Below are positions 9,262-18,922 of a DNA stretch of 48,600 nt, in pieces (position 1 is the first letter of the stretch; every line of letters starts with the position of its first letter). Made by a program: the position numbers and the translations under genes. Below the pieces are notes generated by a model. The model had not been told where the DNA came from. It did not search any database and saw only the letters and a list, made by a program, of their open reading frames with translations. This DNA is from Saprospiraceae bacterium. GTDB taxonomy: Bacteria; Bacteroidota; Bacteroidia; Chitinophagales; Saprospiraceae. The DNA lies in the NCBI GenBank assembly GCA_020628085.1, contig JAHDFQ010000011.1, positions 1 to 48,600 on the forward strand, read 5' to 3'.

Positions 9262-9939
9262 ATGAATGCTTTTTACGGCTTAGCTAAGTGGAAACAATGG
9301 ACGATTGCCATTTTAATGCAATTGGTTTTGCTAGCAATTATTATATTAAGTACAGGATTATATTTAAAATTTCCATTAAGTTTGGTAGGAATAATATTTA
9401 TTGTTCCATTGATGCAATTTTTAGGAACTCCGTTCAATCGACTGGTGGGAATTTTTGATTATGTATCTCCAATGTTATTAATATTTACGCCATATAAAGA
9501 CCGTATTGATTTACATAACGGGACAACCTTCGACTATTTGATGGTTTTGAGGAAATACAAAATGGGCGCACCAATTCGTTCAAAAATATTAGAATATTAT
9601 ATAGAGGGATTACTAGAAATCATTAACCGCTTGGAAAAAGGACAACTTGCTTCCGATAAAAATATTAGTGGTACGTCGTATTTTTTTAGCGATCAAACAG
9701 CAGAAAGACTTGGCTTTACGGTTATTCAACCTCCTTTTTCTGAACGGATCAATCTATATTTGAATTTTGTAGATTTAATTTTGATGTATTCAATTGGACA
9801 AGGAAGGTTAGCTATTCCTAATATGAAAAATATTAAGAAAGCTACGATTACGCCCGAAAGACTCATCAGTAATAAATTGTATTTGCAAAATTTACATCAA
9901 TATCTTAAAAATAGAAATAGGGCTTTAGTTACAACCTAA
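9262..9939 (+). CDS. Two-span membrane protein of unknown function
   Basis: 225 residues. Two hydrophobic segments (about 14-33 and 38-56) form an N-terminal membrane hairpin; the remaining 165 residues are soluble and rich in Ile, Leu, Arg and Lys. Visible landmarks are LGTPFNRLVGIFDYVSPMLL after the second span, an FDYLMVLRKYK segment and a basic C-terminus. I do not recognise a family. Its last 15 bases overlap the end of the convergent cytochrome c peroxidase gene, so the two stops sit within each other. Base composition matches the surroundings. It is probably real given its length, hydrophobic profile and lack of a competing gene. Confidence 0.65.
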   Translation: MNAFYGLAKWKQWTIAILMQLVLLAIIILSTGLYLKFPLSLVGIIFIVPLMQFLGTPFNRLVGIFDYVSPMLLIFTPYKDRIDLHNGTTFDYLMVLRKYKMGAPIRSKILEYYIEGLLEIINRLEKGQLASDKNISGTSYFFSDQTAERLGFTVIQPPFSERINLYLNFVDLILMYSIGQGRLAIPNMKNIKKATITPERLISNKLYLQNLHQYLKNRNRALVTT

Positions 9940-11271
9940 CTGACTACTTGAAAGCGGATCATTATTTGGAAAACAATTACCCGACAAAACACGTTCTGGA
10001 ACATATCTATCCAAGTTATCATCTCTCAAACTATGGGTTAAAAAGTGTGTAATGGCATCAATTTCAGAATCGCTTAAATTTAAAGGTTCAAATCCCGACA
10101 ATTGACTTTCCATAACGATAGGATTTTGGGGAACGGCTTTGTTTTTGTAATCAATAATGTCCCGAATCGAAGTGAAGTTAGAACCGTGTCCGTAAAATGG
10201 ACTATCTGCTAAATTATATAATTGTGGTACTTTAAATTTATACATATCTTCTGGTCGACCTGTAAAGCCTCCACGTCCTAAATTTGCACTACTGGTAGGG
10301 GTGGACATTAAGATTTCATCTTCTTCACACATAAAAAGTCCCATCAATCCAATTCCATGAAACTCCATAGAATTTAGTGCTGGACCTGTATGACATCTAA
10401 AACATTTAGCTTCGTCGAAAAATAAAATCGCACCAACCTTTTCTTTTTCTGTCATAGCATTTTGGTTACCTTTCAACCATTGTTGGAATGGTGCTTGGTT
10501 GGATAAAATAGTACGTTCATAAGCGGCTATAGCTAAACCTGCAAATTCTTTGGTATACCGTTCAGACTCATGAATTTCTGGAAAAGCCCGATCAAACAGT
10601 TCTGTATAACCCAAAGAATCTAATAATTCTGGTGTTACACCAAGCCGATGAACACCCAGTCCTGCAATGGCTTGAATTTCCAAACCTTCATACCCCAAAT
10701 GATTGGTTGCAATAGGAGTTCCTTCTTTCCACATCGCCTCCGTACCTGTATTCAAACCCGTAGCTCCAAATTGTCCATTCCATAATTGATTGACTTGATA
10801 CGCTCCATTCATAGCGGTAGGCGTTCGAATCGGTTGAACATCGACCATATTATCTGGATATAGACTTCCTTTTTCTCGTCCTTCTCCGTTGATACCAAAA
10901 CCTACGCCACCTTCGCCGATTCCTTGAGCACGCCCCGCTTGAAAACCAGCACCAGCAAAATGGCAAGATGCACACGAAAAATTACCCTTTGAAATTTCTT
11001 GTTTAGGATCGATGGCTAGACCCGTTTCATGGTAGAGTAATTTACCTAATTTGACTTTTTCAACAGTGATTGGATTTTTAGGGTCTTGTGGAATAGAGAC
11101 AAAGTCAGTACTGCTAGGTTGTTCAAAAAAAGACAGGGTTTGATCTGGAGAAGCAGAGCGTAGTACTTCTTCTAATTTTGTATCTTGTTCATCAATGATA
11201 TTATTTTCCTCAGTGGCACAGGATGCTAAAAACAGACAAAGAAGTATGGGATAAGCCAGTCGAATTCTCAT
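9925..11271 (-). CDS. Di-haem cytochrome c peroxidase family lipoprotein (CcpA/MauG type)
   Basis: 448 residues. The N-terminus is a lipoprotein signal with lipobox LASC (Cys18), so the protein is lipid-anchored. Two c-type haem sites are present: C100-A-S-C103-H104 and C290-F-R-C293-H294, spaced as in bacterial cytochrome c peroxidases. The conserved peroxidase stretch LGKLLYHETGLA precedes the first haem. The family reduces H2O2 with electrons from c-type cytochromes in the periplasm; MauG-like relatives oxidise protein side chains. A 16-residue Gly-rich insertion after the first haem site (GEGGVGFGINGEGREKG) is typical of Bacteroidota members. The gene follows ilvA by 66 bp with no clear terminator, so read-through from the ilv operon is possible. 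Confidence 0.9.
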   Translation of the reverse strand: MRIRLAYPILLCLFLASCATEENNIIDEQDTKLEEVLRSASPDQTLSFFEQPSSTDFVSIPQDPKNPITVEKVKLGKLLYHETGLAIDPKQEISKGNFSCASCHFAGAGFQAGRAQGIGEGGVGFGINGEGREKGSLYPDNMVDVQPIRTPTAMNGAYQVNQLWNGQFGATGLNTGTEAMWKEGTPIATNHLGYEGLEIQAIAGLGVHRLGVTPELLDSLGYTELFDRAFPEIHESERYTKEFAGLAIAAYERTILSNQAPFQQWLKGNQNAMTEKEKVGAILFFDEAKCFRCHTGPALNSMEFHGIGLMGLFMCEEDEILMSTPTSSANLGRGGFTGRPEDMYKFKVPQLYNLADSPFYGHGSNFTSIRDIIDYKNKAVPQNPIVMESQLSGFEPLNLSDSEIDAITHFLTHSLRDDNLDRYVPERVLSGNCFPNNDPLSSSQLGCN

Positions 11272-11337
11272 AATAAAGATATAATATTACCGAAAAAGTG
11301 TAACACTATATTCATCTAACAATAAGAATGCCTATTT

Positions 11338-12576
11338 TTAAATGAGCATTTCAAAAAGCATAGGATTGGCATTAAGCGACTGAAAATCAATATTGTTTTC
11401 GTGCATTTTTTTTGTCAACGCATTGTAATCTTCCTTTTTTCGTAATTCTATACCCACTACAGCAGGGCCAGAACTCCTATTATGTTTTTTTGTATATTCA
11501 AAATAAGCAATGTCATCATTTGGTCCCAAAATAGAAAGAAACTCTAACAATGCTCCTGCACGTTGAGGAAAACGTATAATAAAATAGTGTTTGAGTCCTT
11601 CATAGAGTAGTGATCGCTCCTTTATTTCTTCTGTTCTTGTAATATCATTGTTCCCACCACCGATCACACAGACCACATTTTTACCTTTTATTTCTTCTTT
11701 ATAATAATCCAAAGCAGCAATGGACAGCGCACCCGCAGGCTCTGCAATAATGCCTTCCTCGTTGTATAATTGTAGGATAGTCGAACAGACTTTTCCTTCA
11801 GGAATCAATACTATATCTTCAACGACTTTCTCACAAATTTGAAAGGTTAAATCGCCTACTTTACGGACAGCCGCACCATCTACAAATGAATCTATACTAT
11901 CTAAGACAACTGGTTCACCTTGCTTTCGAGACATATACATAGCAGGCGCACCCTTAGGCTCTACGCCGATAATTTTCGTCTGTGGACTCATTTGTTTGAA
12001 GTAACTCCCTAAACCAGAAGCTAGTCCGCCACCTCCAATAGCTACGAATATATAATCAATAGGCGTATGACTATCTTCTATAATTTCTAAACCAACGGTA
12101 CCTTGTCCTTCTATGGTTTTAGGATCGTTGAAAGGATGAATAAACGGTTTGTTTTGAGCTTCTGATAGTTCTAAAGCAGCTTGATAAGCATCATCAAACG
12201 TATCACCTGTTAGCACTACTTCAACACTCTCTTTTCCAAAGAATTTGACTTTATTGACTTTTTGTTTTGGAGTAGTATTAGGCATATATACTATACCTTT
12301 TACGCCTAATTTACGACAAGCCAGGGCAACGCCTTGTGCATGATTTCCTGCACTTGCACATACAACACCATTAGCTGTGAAAGCGGAATCAAGTGTAGAT
12401 ATTTTGTTGTATGCACCTCTGATTTTGTAAGAACGTACAACCTGTAAATCTTCACGTTTAAATGAAATATTGGCATCATAAATCTCAGAAAAATTAAGAT
12501 TTTGAAGCAAAGGCGTGTGTGTAACAATCGTTCTCAAACGAACTTTTGCTTTGTAAATATTTTCTACACTAATCAT
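11338..12576 (-). CDS. ilvA: Threonine dehydratase (threonine ammonia-lyase), IlvA
   Basis: 412 residues. This PLP enzyme converts threonine to 2-oxobutanoate, the first committed step to isoleucine. The PLP lysine is Lys51 in SYKIRGA, the phosphate-binding loop is AIGGGGLASGLG, and CASAGNHAQG is the typical substrate-region motif. After about residue 325 there is a single ACT-like regulatory domain (YFIIRFPQRAGALLEFL). That makes it shorter than the 514-residue E. coli enzyme with two such domains and closer to the roughly 420-residue single-domain form. It is the last gene of the ilv operon, 95 bp after ilvC, and that gap is filled by an imperfect palindrome. Confidence 0.95.
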   Translation of the reverse strand: MISVENIYKAKVRLRTIVTHTPLLQNLNFSEIYDANISFKREDLQVVRSYKIRGAYNKISTLDSAFTANGVVCASAGNHAQGVALACRKLGVKGIVYMPNTTPKQKVNKVKFFGKESVEVVLTGDTFDDAYQAALELSEAQNKPFIHPFNDPKTIEGQGTVGLEIIEDSHTPIDYIFVAIGGGGLASGLGSYFKQMSPQTKIIGVEPKGAPAMYMSRKQGEPVVLDSIDSFVDGAAVRKVGDLTFQICEKVVEDIVLIPEGKVCSTILQLYNEEGIIAEPAGALSIAALDYYKEEIKGKNVVCVIGGGNNDITRTEEIKERSLLYEGLKHYFIIRFPQRAGALLEFLSILGPNDDIAYFEYTKKHNRSSGPAVVGIELRKKEDYNALTKKMHENNIDFQSLNANPMLFEMLI

Positions 12577-12579
12577 GGT

Positions 12580-12668
12580 AACGTGTTAATGTGCGCATGA
12601 GTTCACGCGTTCATGTTCGTACATTACTTGCACGTTAACACATGAACACATGAACACCCGAACACGTT
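12580..12668. repeat. Long imperfect palindrome built from degenerate 8-9 bp units
   Basis: The ilvC-ilvA gap is almost fully occupied by a sequence that folds on itself. 12580-12587 pairs perfectly with 12661-12668, and the intervening arms pair over most positions up to a loop near 12620-12630. Each arm is a string of short related units, such as GTTCATGT on the left and ACATGAAC twice on the right (12640-12655). It is richer in G+C than its flanks and has no coding capacity. It may be a REP-like or minisatellite-derived element inserted between operon genes, and could act as an mRNA-stabilising or processing hairpin. Confidence 0.6.
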
Positions 12669-12671
12669 TCT

Positions 12672-13718
12672 CTAATTATTCTCAGGACGAAGTCCACGAA
12701 CGACACGACCTGCTTGCCACATTTCGCTTTCGTGTAATTCTGCCAATTCTTTATCTAATTTTTCACGGTAGTCTGGTTGACTATTGGAGTCAATAGAACG
12801 CTGTGCCTCTTCACCCGAAGCAACGCTGTCATATAAATCCTTAAAAACAGGAGCTACGGCATCACGGAATTTATTTTTCCAATCTAAGGCCCCACGCTGA
12901 GCAGTGGTTGAACAATTGGCATACATCCAGTCCATCCCATTTTCTGCTACTAAAGGCATTAATGATTGCGTTAATTCTTCCACAGTTTCATTAAAAGCTT
13001 CGCTAGGAGAGTGTCCCCTTTTTCGTAATTCATTGTATTGTGCTTCAAAAATACCTTGGATACAACCCATGAGTGTTCCACGTTCACCAGTCAAATCACT
13101 ATATACTTCCTTTTTGAAATCTGTCTCAAATAAATAACCTGATCCGATACCCACACCCATCGCAACGACACGATCAAATGCACGACCTGTTGCGTCTTGG
13201 AAAATAGCATATGATGAGTTTAGCCCTCGTCCTTCTAAAAACATTCTACGTAAACTCGTACCAGAACCTTTAGGTGCTGCCAATATTACATCAATATCAT
13301 CAGGAGGAATGATACCTGTGCGCTCTTTGTAAGTAATACCGAAACCATGAGAAAAGTACAGTGCTTTTCCTTTTGTTAATAATGGTTTGATGGTTGGCCA
13401 TACCGCAATTTGTGCGGCATCAGATAATAAATATTGAACAATGGTTGCTTTTTCAACTGCTTCTTCAATAGAAAATAATGTTTCACCTGGAACCCATCCA
13501 TCAGCAACGGCTTTGTCATACGATGCAGAAGGACTGCGTTGTCCAACGATAACATTGAATCCGTTATCTCTTAAATTTAATGATTGACCTGGCCCTTGAA
13601 CACCGTAGCCAATAATTGCAATAGTTTCGTCTTTGAGCACCTCTAGTGCTTTTGATAATGGGAATTCTTCACGGGTAACGACATTTTCTTCGACGCCACC
13701 AAAATTCATCTGTGCCAT
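12672..13718 (-). CDS. ilvC: Ketol-acid reductoisomerase, IlvC
   Basis: 348 residues. It converts 2-acetolactate or 2-aceto-2-hydroxybutyrate to the dihydroxy acids with Mg2+ and NADPH, in isoleucine/valine synthesis. The Rossmann motif is GYGVQG (residues 37-42). The coenzyme loop GQRSPSASYDKA carries an Arg and several Ser, consistent with NADPH. The Mg-binding DLTGERGTLMG helix and the ANCSTTAQRGALDW segment of the knotted domain are present. The GYGVQGPGQSLNLRDNG form is the Bacteroidota variant, intermediate in length between class I (about 330) and class II (about 490) enzymes. It lies 42 bp after the metzincin-like gene. Confidence 0.95.
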   Translation of the reverse strand: MAQMNFGGVEENVVTREEFPLSKALEVLKDETIAIIGYGVQGPGQSLNLRDNGFNVIVGQRSPSASYDKAVADGWVPGETLFSIEEAVEKATIVQYLLSDAAQIAVWPTIKPLLTKGKALYFSHGFGITYKERTGIIPPDDIDVILAAPKGSGTSLRRMFLEGRGLNSSYAIFQDATGRAFDRVVAMGVGIGSGYLFETDFKKEVYSDLTGERGTLMGCIQGIFEAQYNELRKRGHSPSEAFNETVEELTQSLMPLVAENGMDWMYANCSTTAQRGALDWKNKFRDAVAPVFKDLYDSVASGEEAQRSIDSNSQPDYREKLDKELAELHESEMWQAGRVVRGLRPENN

Positions 13719-13760
13719 AATATTGTTTTTAATTTAATTGTTGTCTTAATTGGTTGTGTA

Positions 13761-14630
13761 TTAATTATGTTTACTTTTTTTCATTTGAATAGTATGTGTT
13801 TTTCCTCTTCCTTCCTTCTCTTCTCGCTCTTCCATGATTTTCTCTTTGTTGACTTTAGGATCATAAAAGTTAAATGCAGCATCCCATTGTGTCCATCCAA
13901 TTCTAGCGGCAGTGACCTCGTCAATTTCTAATGATTCTTGATTATTCCAAGTATTTATCATAATTGAATTAGGATATTCTTCTAAGGCTTTTTTTCCACT
14001 TTCTTCTGTTTGACTTTTACCTTTTTCGTAATATAAATCCCACGCACCAAATTGATGTAGCATTTCATGAGAAATAACATACTGGTTTGTCAACATACCG
14101 TATGTACTTTTACAATAGATAACAGCAAGATCCATATCTTTCACCGACCAATAATTATAAGCGTGACTTCTGTTATTACTTTTTACAAAGATGACAACCT
14201 TCAATTTTTCTTCTGAAAGGTCAAATCTATTTTCATCTAAAAACTGATCAAAATCATCATAATTTATCTCATTCATGATTTTCTTAATTGTCCTCTTAGG
14301 ACTTGTTCTTCTTGGAACTTCTTCCAAATAAACTACAGATTTATTATCCATAAAGAAGTACTCGTTGTCAAACTCCAAATCTTTATCCCAATAACTCGCT
14401 TCGGTTGATAGCCATTCTTGACTGTTTATAAGTTCTTTATAATAGTAGTCAATTTCTTCCTCCTCCCAACTATCGTGTTTAGTATCAATAAAGAAAGAGA
14501 GAATGTGTACCTTATTAGTCAAGGACATATATTCCTTAATTTTGGAAGGTTTATATCCTTGTCCATATAAAATACTAGAACTTACGGTAAATAAAAAAAC
14601 TGATAAAATGGTTAAACCTTTAATATTCAT
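13761..14630 (-). CDS. Secreted metzincin-like zinc metalloprotease inside the ilv operon
   Basis: 289 residues with a signal peptide (about 1-23, cleavage near LYGQG). The motif HEMLHQFGAWD at 188-198 fits the metzincin signature HExxHxxGxxD, with His188 and His192 as zinc ligands, Glu189 as the general base and Asp198 as the third ligand. A downstream SIMI at about 222-225 could supply the Met-turn. The C-terminus is a charged tail rich in Glu, Lys and Arg. I do not recognise a named peptidase family. It lies 36 bp after ilvN and 42 bp before ilvC on the same strand, so it should be carried by the ilv transcript, although nothing links an exported protease to branched-chain amino acid synthesis. 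Activity is inferred from the motif. Confidence 0.75.
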   Translation of the reverse strand: MNIKGLTILSVFLFTVSSSILYGQGYKPSKIKEYMSLTNKVHILSFFIDTKHDSWEEEEIDYYYKELINSQEWLSTEASYWDKDLEFDNEYFFMDNKSVVYLEEVPRRTSPKRTIKKIMNEINYDDFDQFLDENRFDLSEEKLKVVIFVKSNNRSHAYNYWSVKDMDLAVIYCKSTYGMLTNQYVISHEMLHQFGAWDLYYEKGKSQTEESGKKALEEYPNSIMINTWNNQESLEIDEVTAARIGWTQWDAAFNFYDPKVNKEKIMEEREEKEGRGKTHTIQMKKSKHN

Positions 14631-14666
14631 ATAGTGAAACTATTTTTATAATTTTTGATGCTTGTT

Positions 14667-15209
14667 CTAATTCAATTCCGCTTCCTTTTCCAATGATTTC
14701 AAGTATTCATTTAACTGTTCCATTGGTTTAGTAACGGCAACCCGTCCAGAACGTACAAATTCGTAAATACCTAATTTTTCCAAATCACGAAGTAATGCAT
14801 TCGTTTCTTCTACATGACCCGTTTTTTCAATGATAATATAATCGGGTTCGATGCTCAAAATGCGAGCATTATGCGAACGAATGATCGCCTCGACGGTATC
14901 ACCTTCCGCAAAAATGGAAGAAGGAACTTTATACAAAGCAATTTCTTGATAAACGATTTCTCGATTATTATAATAGAATGCTTTCAATACATCAACTTGC
15001 TTATCAATTTGTGCCACCAATTTTCGGACTTGCGTTTCCGTCACATTGACCACAATCGTAAAGCGATACACATCTTTCATGGATGCTTCTGACGTATTTA
15101 AACTCTCAATGTTGATATATCGGCGGGTAAATACTGATACGATCCGATTTAATAAACCGACTTTATTTTCCGAAAAAATCGAGATCGTATATTCTTTATT
15201 TTTTTCCAT
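14667..15209 (-). CDS. ilvN: Acetolactate synthase small (regulatory) subunit, IlvN/IlvH
   Basis: 180 residues, the normal length for this subunit. The N-terminal ACT domain (about residues 5-80) opens with YTISIFSENKVGLLNRIVSVFTRR, containing the glycine-loop region that binds valine in relatives. A second half (about 90-175) corresponds to the C-terminal domain of IlvH-type subunits. It activates the IlvB catalytic subunit and confers valine feedback inhibition. It follows ilvB by 141 bp, the longest gap inside the operon; that gap is AT-rich and I see no promoter or terminator in it. Confidence 0.95.
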   Translation of the reverse strand: MEKNKEYTISIFSENKVGLLNRIVSVFTRRYINIESLNTSEASMKDVYRFTIVVNVTETQVRKLVAQIDKQVDVLKAFYYNNREIVYQEIALYKVPSSIFAEGDTVEAIIRSHNARILSIEPDYIIIEKTGHVEETNALLRDLEKLGIYEFVRSGRVAVTKPMEQLNEYLKSLEKEAELN

Positions 15210-15350
15210 AACAATGGATTATTTTTTCTTAAAATGAACGTTTGCAAATCATCAAGCAGCTCTAGCAAATATTAAATCATTAAATTGAATGTCGCTCCAA
15301 GAATTATTAAAACACTAAGTCATTCTTTCAATTAAAGCATTTGTAAAAAA

Positions 15351-17096
15351 CTACTCTAAACGAATTTCGCTCACCGAACAACCACTAGGAATCATCGGAA
15401 ATACATTTTCTTCTTTTTCGACCATTACATGTAAGATATACGGGCCATCAAAGTTTAGCATTTCCTGTACAGCACTTTCCAACTCATCAGTATGTGTAAT
15501 TTTCTTTCCAGTAACTCCAAAGCCTTCGGCAATTTTGATGAAATCTGGGTTTTGTAATTCTACGGCAGAATAGCGTTTGTCAAAAAACAACTGTTGCCAT
15601 TGTCGAACCATACCTAAGAAATTATTATCCAAAATAACGATCTTTACACCAACATTATATTGCGAACACATGCCCAATTCTTGCAAAGTCATTTGAAAAC
15701 TCCCATCACCAATAAAAGCAACGACTTCTCGTTCTGGCTGAGCATACTTAGCACCAAAAGCAGCAGGAAGTCCATAACCCATCGTACCAGCGCCACCAGA
15801 ACTAACCCATTGATTAGTAGAGAGATAGTTGTAATAGCGAGCTGCCATCATTTGGTGCTGACCAACATCCGTTGTGACAACGGCTTGCCCTTTAGTTTGA
15901 TTAGAAACTTCATGGATGACTTGTCCCATTCTGATTTGACCTTTGGAATTAGGACTTAAATCACGCTCGATGACTTTTTCTTTTTCAATACGGGCACATT
16001 CATGAAATTCCGATAACCATTCGGGGTATTCTTTCTGATTAACCAAAGGTAGAAGTGCTTCTAAAGCTAATTTTGCATCGGAATGTAAAGGTACATCTGC
16101 TTTTACATTTTTATTTATCTCTGAAGAATCAATTTCAATATGAATAACTTTGGCTTGTTTTGCATATCGACTCAAATCACCTGTAACGCGATCATCGAAA
16201 CGCATCCCTATGGCAATCAGCACGTCACATTCATTGGTTTTAATATTTGGACCGTAATTTCCATGCATACCTAACATGCCTGTATGTAATGGATGATCGG
16301 ATGGAATTGAAGATAAGCCATGAATGGTACAACCTAAAGGGATTCCCGTTTTTTCTACAAAAGCTTTGAACGCATCTTGTGCATGAGCAATTTGAATACC
16401 GTGACCAGCCAGAATAAATGGCTTTTTAGCACTATTGATAAGTTCAGCAGCATCTCTTACGGATCGCATTGAAGGTTTTGCTAATGGTTGATAAGAACGA
16501 ACAAATTTTAGAGGATTATATTCAAAATCCAACATTCCCAACTGTGCATCTTTCGTAATATCAATCAAAACAGGCCCTGGGCGTCCAGAATTTGCGATAT
16601 AAAATGCTTTAGCAAAAACTTCTGGAATTTCTTGTGCATTGATAATCTGATAATTCCATTTTGTGATGGAGGTCGTACAACCGATTACATCTATTTCTTG
16701 AAAAGCGTCAGATCCTAATACATGGCTGAAAACTTGACCCGTGATGGCAACCATCGGAACGGAATCCATCATGGCATCAGCAATTCCAGTAATCAAATTC
16801 GTAGCACCTGGTCCAGATGTAGCCATACAGACACCCGTTTTACGAGTGACACGTGAGTATCCTTCAGCAGCGTGTGTCGCACCTTGTTCGTGGCGTGGCA
16901 AGATGTGATTCAATTGGTCTTGATAATAATATAGTTTATCATAAACAGGCATGATTGCGCCGCCAGGATAACCAAAAATAGTATCAACACCTTCTGCGAT
17001 CAGACATTTTAAAACAGCTTCTGCACCATTAATAGTATCTGTTTTATTTATAACGTTGGAAGTCATCGTATTGGACTTCATATTAGAATCTTTCAT
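15351..17096 (-). CDS. ilvB: Acetolactate synthase large (catalytic) subunit, IlvB
   Basis: 581 residues. A thiamine diphosphate enzyme that condenses two pyruvates, or pyruvate with 2-oxobutanoate, for valine/leucine and isoleucine synthesis. The catalytic Glu70 lies in [13 protein letters not shown]. The [13 protein letters not shown] motif, the central FAD-binding domain and the ThDP motif GDGSF...NN (in [14 protein letters not shown] to [13 protein letters not shown]) are all present. Several Met codons lie in the first 11 residues (1, 6 and 11), so the exact start is uncertain by up to 10 codons. It lies 36 bp after ilvD. Confidence 0.96.
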   Translation of the reverse strand: MKDSNMKSNTMTSNVINKTDTINGAEAVLKCLIAEGVDTIFGYPGGAIMPVYDKLYYYQDQLNHILPRHEQGATHAAEGYSRVTRKTGVCMATSGPGATNLITGIADAMMDSVPMVAITGQVFSHVLGSDAFQEIDVIGCTTSITKWNYQIINAQEIPEVFAKAFYIANSGRPGPVLIDITKDAQLGMLDFEYNPLKFVRSYQPLAKPSMRSVRDAAELINSAKKPFILAGHGIQIAHAQDAFKAFVEKTGIPLGCTIHGLSSIPSDHPLHTGMLGMHGNYGPNIKTNECDVLIAIGMRFDDRVTGDLSRYAKQAKVIHIEIDSSEINKNVKADVPLHSDAKLALEALLPLVNQKEYPEWLSEFHECARIEKEKVIERDLSPNSKGQIRMGQVIHEVSNQTKGQAVVTTDVGQHQMMAARYYNYLSTNQWVSSGGAGTMGYGLPAAFGAKYAQPEREVVAFIGDGSFQMTLQELGMCSQYNVGVKIVILDNNFLGMVRQWQQLFFDKRYSAVELQNPDFIKIAEGFGVTGKKITHTDELESAVQEMLNFDGPYILHVMVEKEENVFPMIPSGCSVSEIRLE

Positions 17097-17132
17097 ATTA
17101 ATATTTTCTTTAAGCTATACTAACTAACGGGA

Positions 17133-18815
17133 CTAAAACTCATCAGTTACACAGCCTTCACTTGCAGAGGATACTGTTTTGCTATATTTTCTTAAAATTC
17201 CACTACTAGCAGGAATTTCTGGAGCTGTCCAATTGGCTTGTCGTTTAGAAATTTCTTTCTCCGATAAATCAACATTCAGTACATTTTGTTTGGCATCAAT
17301 AATGATTTTATCCCCATCTTCAAGTAAAGCAATCATGCCACCAACTTGTGCTTCAGGAGTAACATGTCCCACCACAAAACCATGTGTTCCACCCGAAAAA
17401 CGTCCATCGGTTATCAATGCTACAGAATTGCCTAGACCTGCGCCCATAATAGCTGATGTTGGTTTGAGCATTTCTGGCATTCCAGGCGCTCCTTTAGGTC
17501 CAGAGTATCGAATGACAATGACATGACCCATTTTAATCTCTCCATTAGCAATAGCTGTGTTCGCGGCTTTTTCAGAGTTAAAAACTTTTGCTGTTCCTTC
17601 AAAAACTTCTCCTTCTTTTCCTGTAATTTTAGCAACGGATCCTTCAGATGCAATATTTCCATATAAAATCTGTAAATGACCTGAAGCCTTAATTGGATTT
17701 GAGAAAGGGTAGAGGACTTTGGTAGATAAATCAATCGGATCAATATCGGCTAAGTTTTCAGTAACTGTTTTTCCAGTAACCGTCAAACAATCACCATGTA
17801 AATAACCTTCGTCCAACATATAGCGCATTACTGCTGGTGTTCCACCGACTTTAAATAAATCCTCCATTACAAATTGTCCACTTGGTTTTAAATCTGCCAA
17901 GAATGGAGTTTTATCACTAATTCGTTGAAAATCATCAATAGTAATATCAACATCAACTGATTTGGCCATGGCAATAATATGTAAAACAGCATTGGTCGAG
18001 CCACCTAAAACCATGATTAACGAAATAGCATTCTCAAATGCCTTTTTCGTCATAATGTCTCGTGGTTTGATATCATTTTCAAGTAAGTACTGAATAGCAT
18101 CACCTATCCGTCCACATTCTTCTTTTTTATTAGAACTAACGGCTGGATTTGAAGAGGTGTGTGGTAAACTCATACCAAGCGCTTCGATTGCAGATGCCAT
18201 GGTATTAGCCGTATACATTCCTCCACAAGCACCTGGACCGGGGCAAGCTTTTTGAATAACTGCTTTGAAATCATCTTGAGTTATTGAACCGGCAATTTTT
18301 TGTCCCAATGCTTCAAAAGCAGAGACGATGTCCAGTTTTTGATCGTTATGACAACCTGGTGCGATTGTTCCTCCATAAACAAGTATACTTGGTCGGTTTA
18401 GTCTACCTAGAGCCATAATAGCACCAGGCATATTTTTATCACAGCCAACGACTGTTACTAACCCATCATACCATTGAGCAGAGGCAACCGTTTCAATAGA
18501 ATCTGCAATAATATCCCGTGATGGCAATGAAAAGCGCATTCCAGAAGTTCCCATAGAAATACCATCACTCACACCAATGGTATGAAAAATTAATCCAATC
18601 AATTCTTGACGATTAACGCTAGCTTTTATATCTTTTGCTAGATCATTCAAGTGCATATTACATGGATTACCTTCCCATCCAGTACTAACAATACCAATTT
18701 GTGGTTTCTTTAAATCTTCTGTACTCAAACCAATAGCATGAAGCATGGCTTGTGCTGCTGGTTGTGTATCGTCTTGTGTAACGTGTTTGCTATATTTATT
18801 TAATTCTTTACTCAT
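17133..18815 (-). CDS. ilvD: Dihydroxy-acid dehydratase, IlvD
   Basis: 560 residues. An Fe-S enzyme that dehydrates dihydroxy acids to 2-oxo acids, the third common step of isoleucine/valine synthesis. The three likely cluster cysteines are Cys52 (NPCNMH), Cys125 (GCDKNMPG) and Cys197 ([10 protein letters not shown]). The [14 protein letters not shown] segment holds the conserved active-site serine. It is the first structural gene of the operon and is preceded by the leader peptide and attenuator at 18857-18988. The 5' region after the terminator (18816-18856) carries no obvious Shine-Dalgarno sequence, as is usual in Bacteroidota. Confidence 0.96.
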   Translation of the reverse strand: MSKELNKYSKHVTQDDTQPAAQAMLHAIGLSTEDLKKPQIGIVSTGWEGNPCNMHLNDLAKDIKASVNRQELIGLIFHTIGVSDGISMGTSGMRFSLPSRDIIADSIETVASAQWYDGLVTVVGCDKNMPGAIMALGRLNRPSILVYGGTIAPGCHNDQKLDIVSAFEALGQKIAGSITQDDFKAVIQKACPGPGACGGMYTANTMASAIEALGMSLPHTSSNPAVSSNKKEECGRIGDAIQYLLENDIKPRDIMTKKAFENAISLIMVLGGSTNAVLHIIAMAKSVDVDITIDDFQRISDKTPFLADLKPSGQFVMEDLFKVGGTPAVMRYMLDEGYLHGDCLTVTGKTVTENLADIDPIDLSTKVLYPFSNPIKASGHLQILYGNIASEGSVAKITGKEGEVFEGTAKVFNSEKAANTAIANGEIKMGHVIVIRYSGPKGAPGMPEMLKPTSAIMGAGLGNSVALITDGRFSGGTHGFVVGHVTPEAQVGGMIALLEDGDKIIIDAKQNVLNVDLSEKEISKRQANWTAPEIPASSGILRKYSKTVSSASEGCVTDEF

Positions 18816-18856
18816 TTTATTTTAAAGTAGTTCTTGAAAATCAATCATGTGACCTA

Positions 18857-18900
18857 AACAAAAAAGCCGTTCTCAACTAAATGAGAACGGCTTTTTTGTT
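18857..18900 (-). terminator. Attenuator terminator upstream of ilvD
   Basis: A perfect 19-bp stem, 18857-18875 with 18882-18900, and a 6-nt loop. Its GC-rich core (GCCGTTCTCA paired with TGAGAACGGC) runs on the transcribed strand into TTTTTTGTTT, so it is a strong intrinsic terminator in the ilv direction. It lies between the leader-peptide stop (20 nt upstream) and ilvD (41 nt downstream), not at the end of an upstream gene. That placement marks it as an attenuator. Confidence 0.9.
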
Positions 18901-18922
18901 AAATGTTTAACACCTATCCTCA
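18882..18922 (-). promoter_or_regulatory. Antiterminator alternative to the ilv attenuator
   Basis: The transcript segment UGAGGAUAGGU, which starts at the leader stop codon (18922 down to 18912), can pair with GCCGUUCUCA, the first arm of the terminator (18891 down to 18882): ten pairs including three G-U, with one bulged A. The two structures exclude each other. A ribosome reaching the stop codon would cover the antiterminator arm and let the terminator form. A ribosome stalled on Ile/Val codons would leave it free. Base pairing is read from the sequence; the mechanism is inferred by analogy with ilv attenuators of enterobacteria. Confidence 0.7.

Noticed and set aside
15210-15350. Internal promoter or attenuator in the 141-bp ilvB-ilvN gap
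   Set aside because: There are ATTAAATCATTAAATT-like repeats and a poor inverted repeat, but no spaced promoter motif, leader ORF or terminator.
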